Positions 14,154 to 14,376 of a DNA stretch of 14,376 nucleotides are shown in pieces. Positions within the stretch are counted from its first letter, which is position 1. Every line of letters starts with the position of its first letter. A program made the position numbers and the translations under genes. The notes beneath the pieces were generated by a model that searched no databases, had not been told where the DNA came from, and saw nothing but the letters and a program-made list of their open reading frames with translations. The DNA is from Gammaproteobacteria bacterium. GTDB taxonomy: Bacteria; Pseudomonadota; Gammaproteobacteria; Arenicellales; JAOTYS01. The stretch is taken from positions 1 through 14,376 of the forward strand of contig JAOTYS010000072.1 in assembly GCA_029861795.1 (NCBI GenBank), written 5' to 3'.

Positions 14154-14376
14154 TTAAAGAAACAGTTCATCTGCACGATCTAACAGCCAGCGTGCGCGTC
14201 GTTGCGCGATTACATTGATCAAACGGTTACTTTTGTCGACATTGATGTCGACAGCCAGTGCCTGGTTCAGTAACTGCTCGAACTCCTCTCTATTCTGTGT
14301 CCTTGTGGATACGGCCTCCGCATAGGAGACGTAGACCCCCGCCCTATTGCCGTGAGACAGCTCCAACGCCATTTGG
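14154..14376 (-). CDS. tatT: TRAP-associated TatT-component lipoprotein, C-terminal fragment (gene continues past the window)
   Basis: Only the last ~74 residues are seen; the frame is open to the window end, so the ATG at 14372 is probably internal. The sequence VSTRTQNREEFEQLLNQAL followed by the closing QRRARWLLDRADELFL is, from memory, the signature end of the TatT family (TPR-like TRAP partner, Treponema Tp0956 type). The family is a trimeric periplasmic lipoprotein that docks the binding protein. The gene order tatT, binding protein, fused permease, with 30-base gaps, matches Tp0956-Tp0958. The N-terminal lipoprotein signal would lie outside the window. Confidence 0.82.
   Translation of the reverse strand, partial: QMALELSHGNRAGVYVSYAEAVSTRTQNREEFEQLLNQALAVDINVDKSNRLINVIAQRRARWLLDRADELFL

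Noticed and set aside
1..14376. Mobile element, CRISPR array, tRNA or phage content
   Set aside because: No transposase, integrase, regularly spaced repeats, tRNA-like cloverleaf or phage gene was recognised on either strand.

Overview
The window is ordinary chromosomal DNA of a Gram-negative bacterium, most likely a member of the Pseudomonadota. The evidence is a proteobacterial-type glutathione synthase (GshB), a soluble SthA-type transhydrogenase (typical of Gammaproteobacteria), a type II citrate synthase, YceI, a DUF6489-like protein and a periplasmic TRAP system. An uncultivated, perhaps marine, gammaproteobacterium is my best guess. An alphaproteobacterium is not excluded, because the SAM-II riboswitch class is most common there. 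I see no tRNA, rRNA, CRISPR array, transposase, integrase or phage gene.

Left part (1-4068, + strand): the 3' end of an electron-transfer flavoprotein alpha gene, cut by the window edge, and an overlapping beta gene, both of the kind found beside dimethylglycine/sarcosine demethylases. Then follow a sigma70-like promoter, a SAM-II riboswitch with its own attenuator, and a betaine/homocysteine methyltransferase. This is a coherent methylamine and one-carbon module: the methyltransferase would turn betaine plus homocysteine into dimethylglycine plus methionine. An upstream dehydrogenase, outside the window, would pass electrons from dimethylglycine to the flavoprotein. SAM, made from the methionine, would shut off the methyltransferase through the riboswitch. 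After a hairpin-rich 168-base gap comes a class-V aminotransferase-fold PLP enzyme.

Middle part (4069-9617): a convergent hypothetical gene (- strand), then a + strand run of a small DUF6489-like protein, glutathione synthase, an unknown multi-spanning membrane protein and a secreted YceI-family protein. Next come an alkyltransferase-like DNA-lesion-binding protein with Trp in place of the reactive Cys, and a soluble pyridine nucleotide transhydrogenase. The themes are thiol and redox balance and alkylation damage.

Right part (9618-14376): a citrate synthase gene (+) with an extended -10 promoter candidate. Convergent to it is a - strand operon, read from the right edge: TatT-like lipoprotein (5' end outside the window), DctP-type binding protein and a fused DctQ-DctM permease. 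This is a TPR-protein-associated TRAP (TPAT) transporter of the kind known from Treponema. Its binding protein has Trp where DctP proteins normally carry the carboxylate-binding Arg, so its ligand may not be a simple organic acid.

The most informative non-coding element is the compact promoter, SAM-II aptamer, antiterminator and terminator at 1408-1537. Its mutually exclusive stems can be read directly from the sequence. Three other intergenic stem-loop regions remain unexplained.
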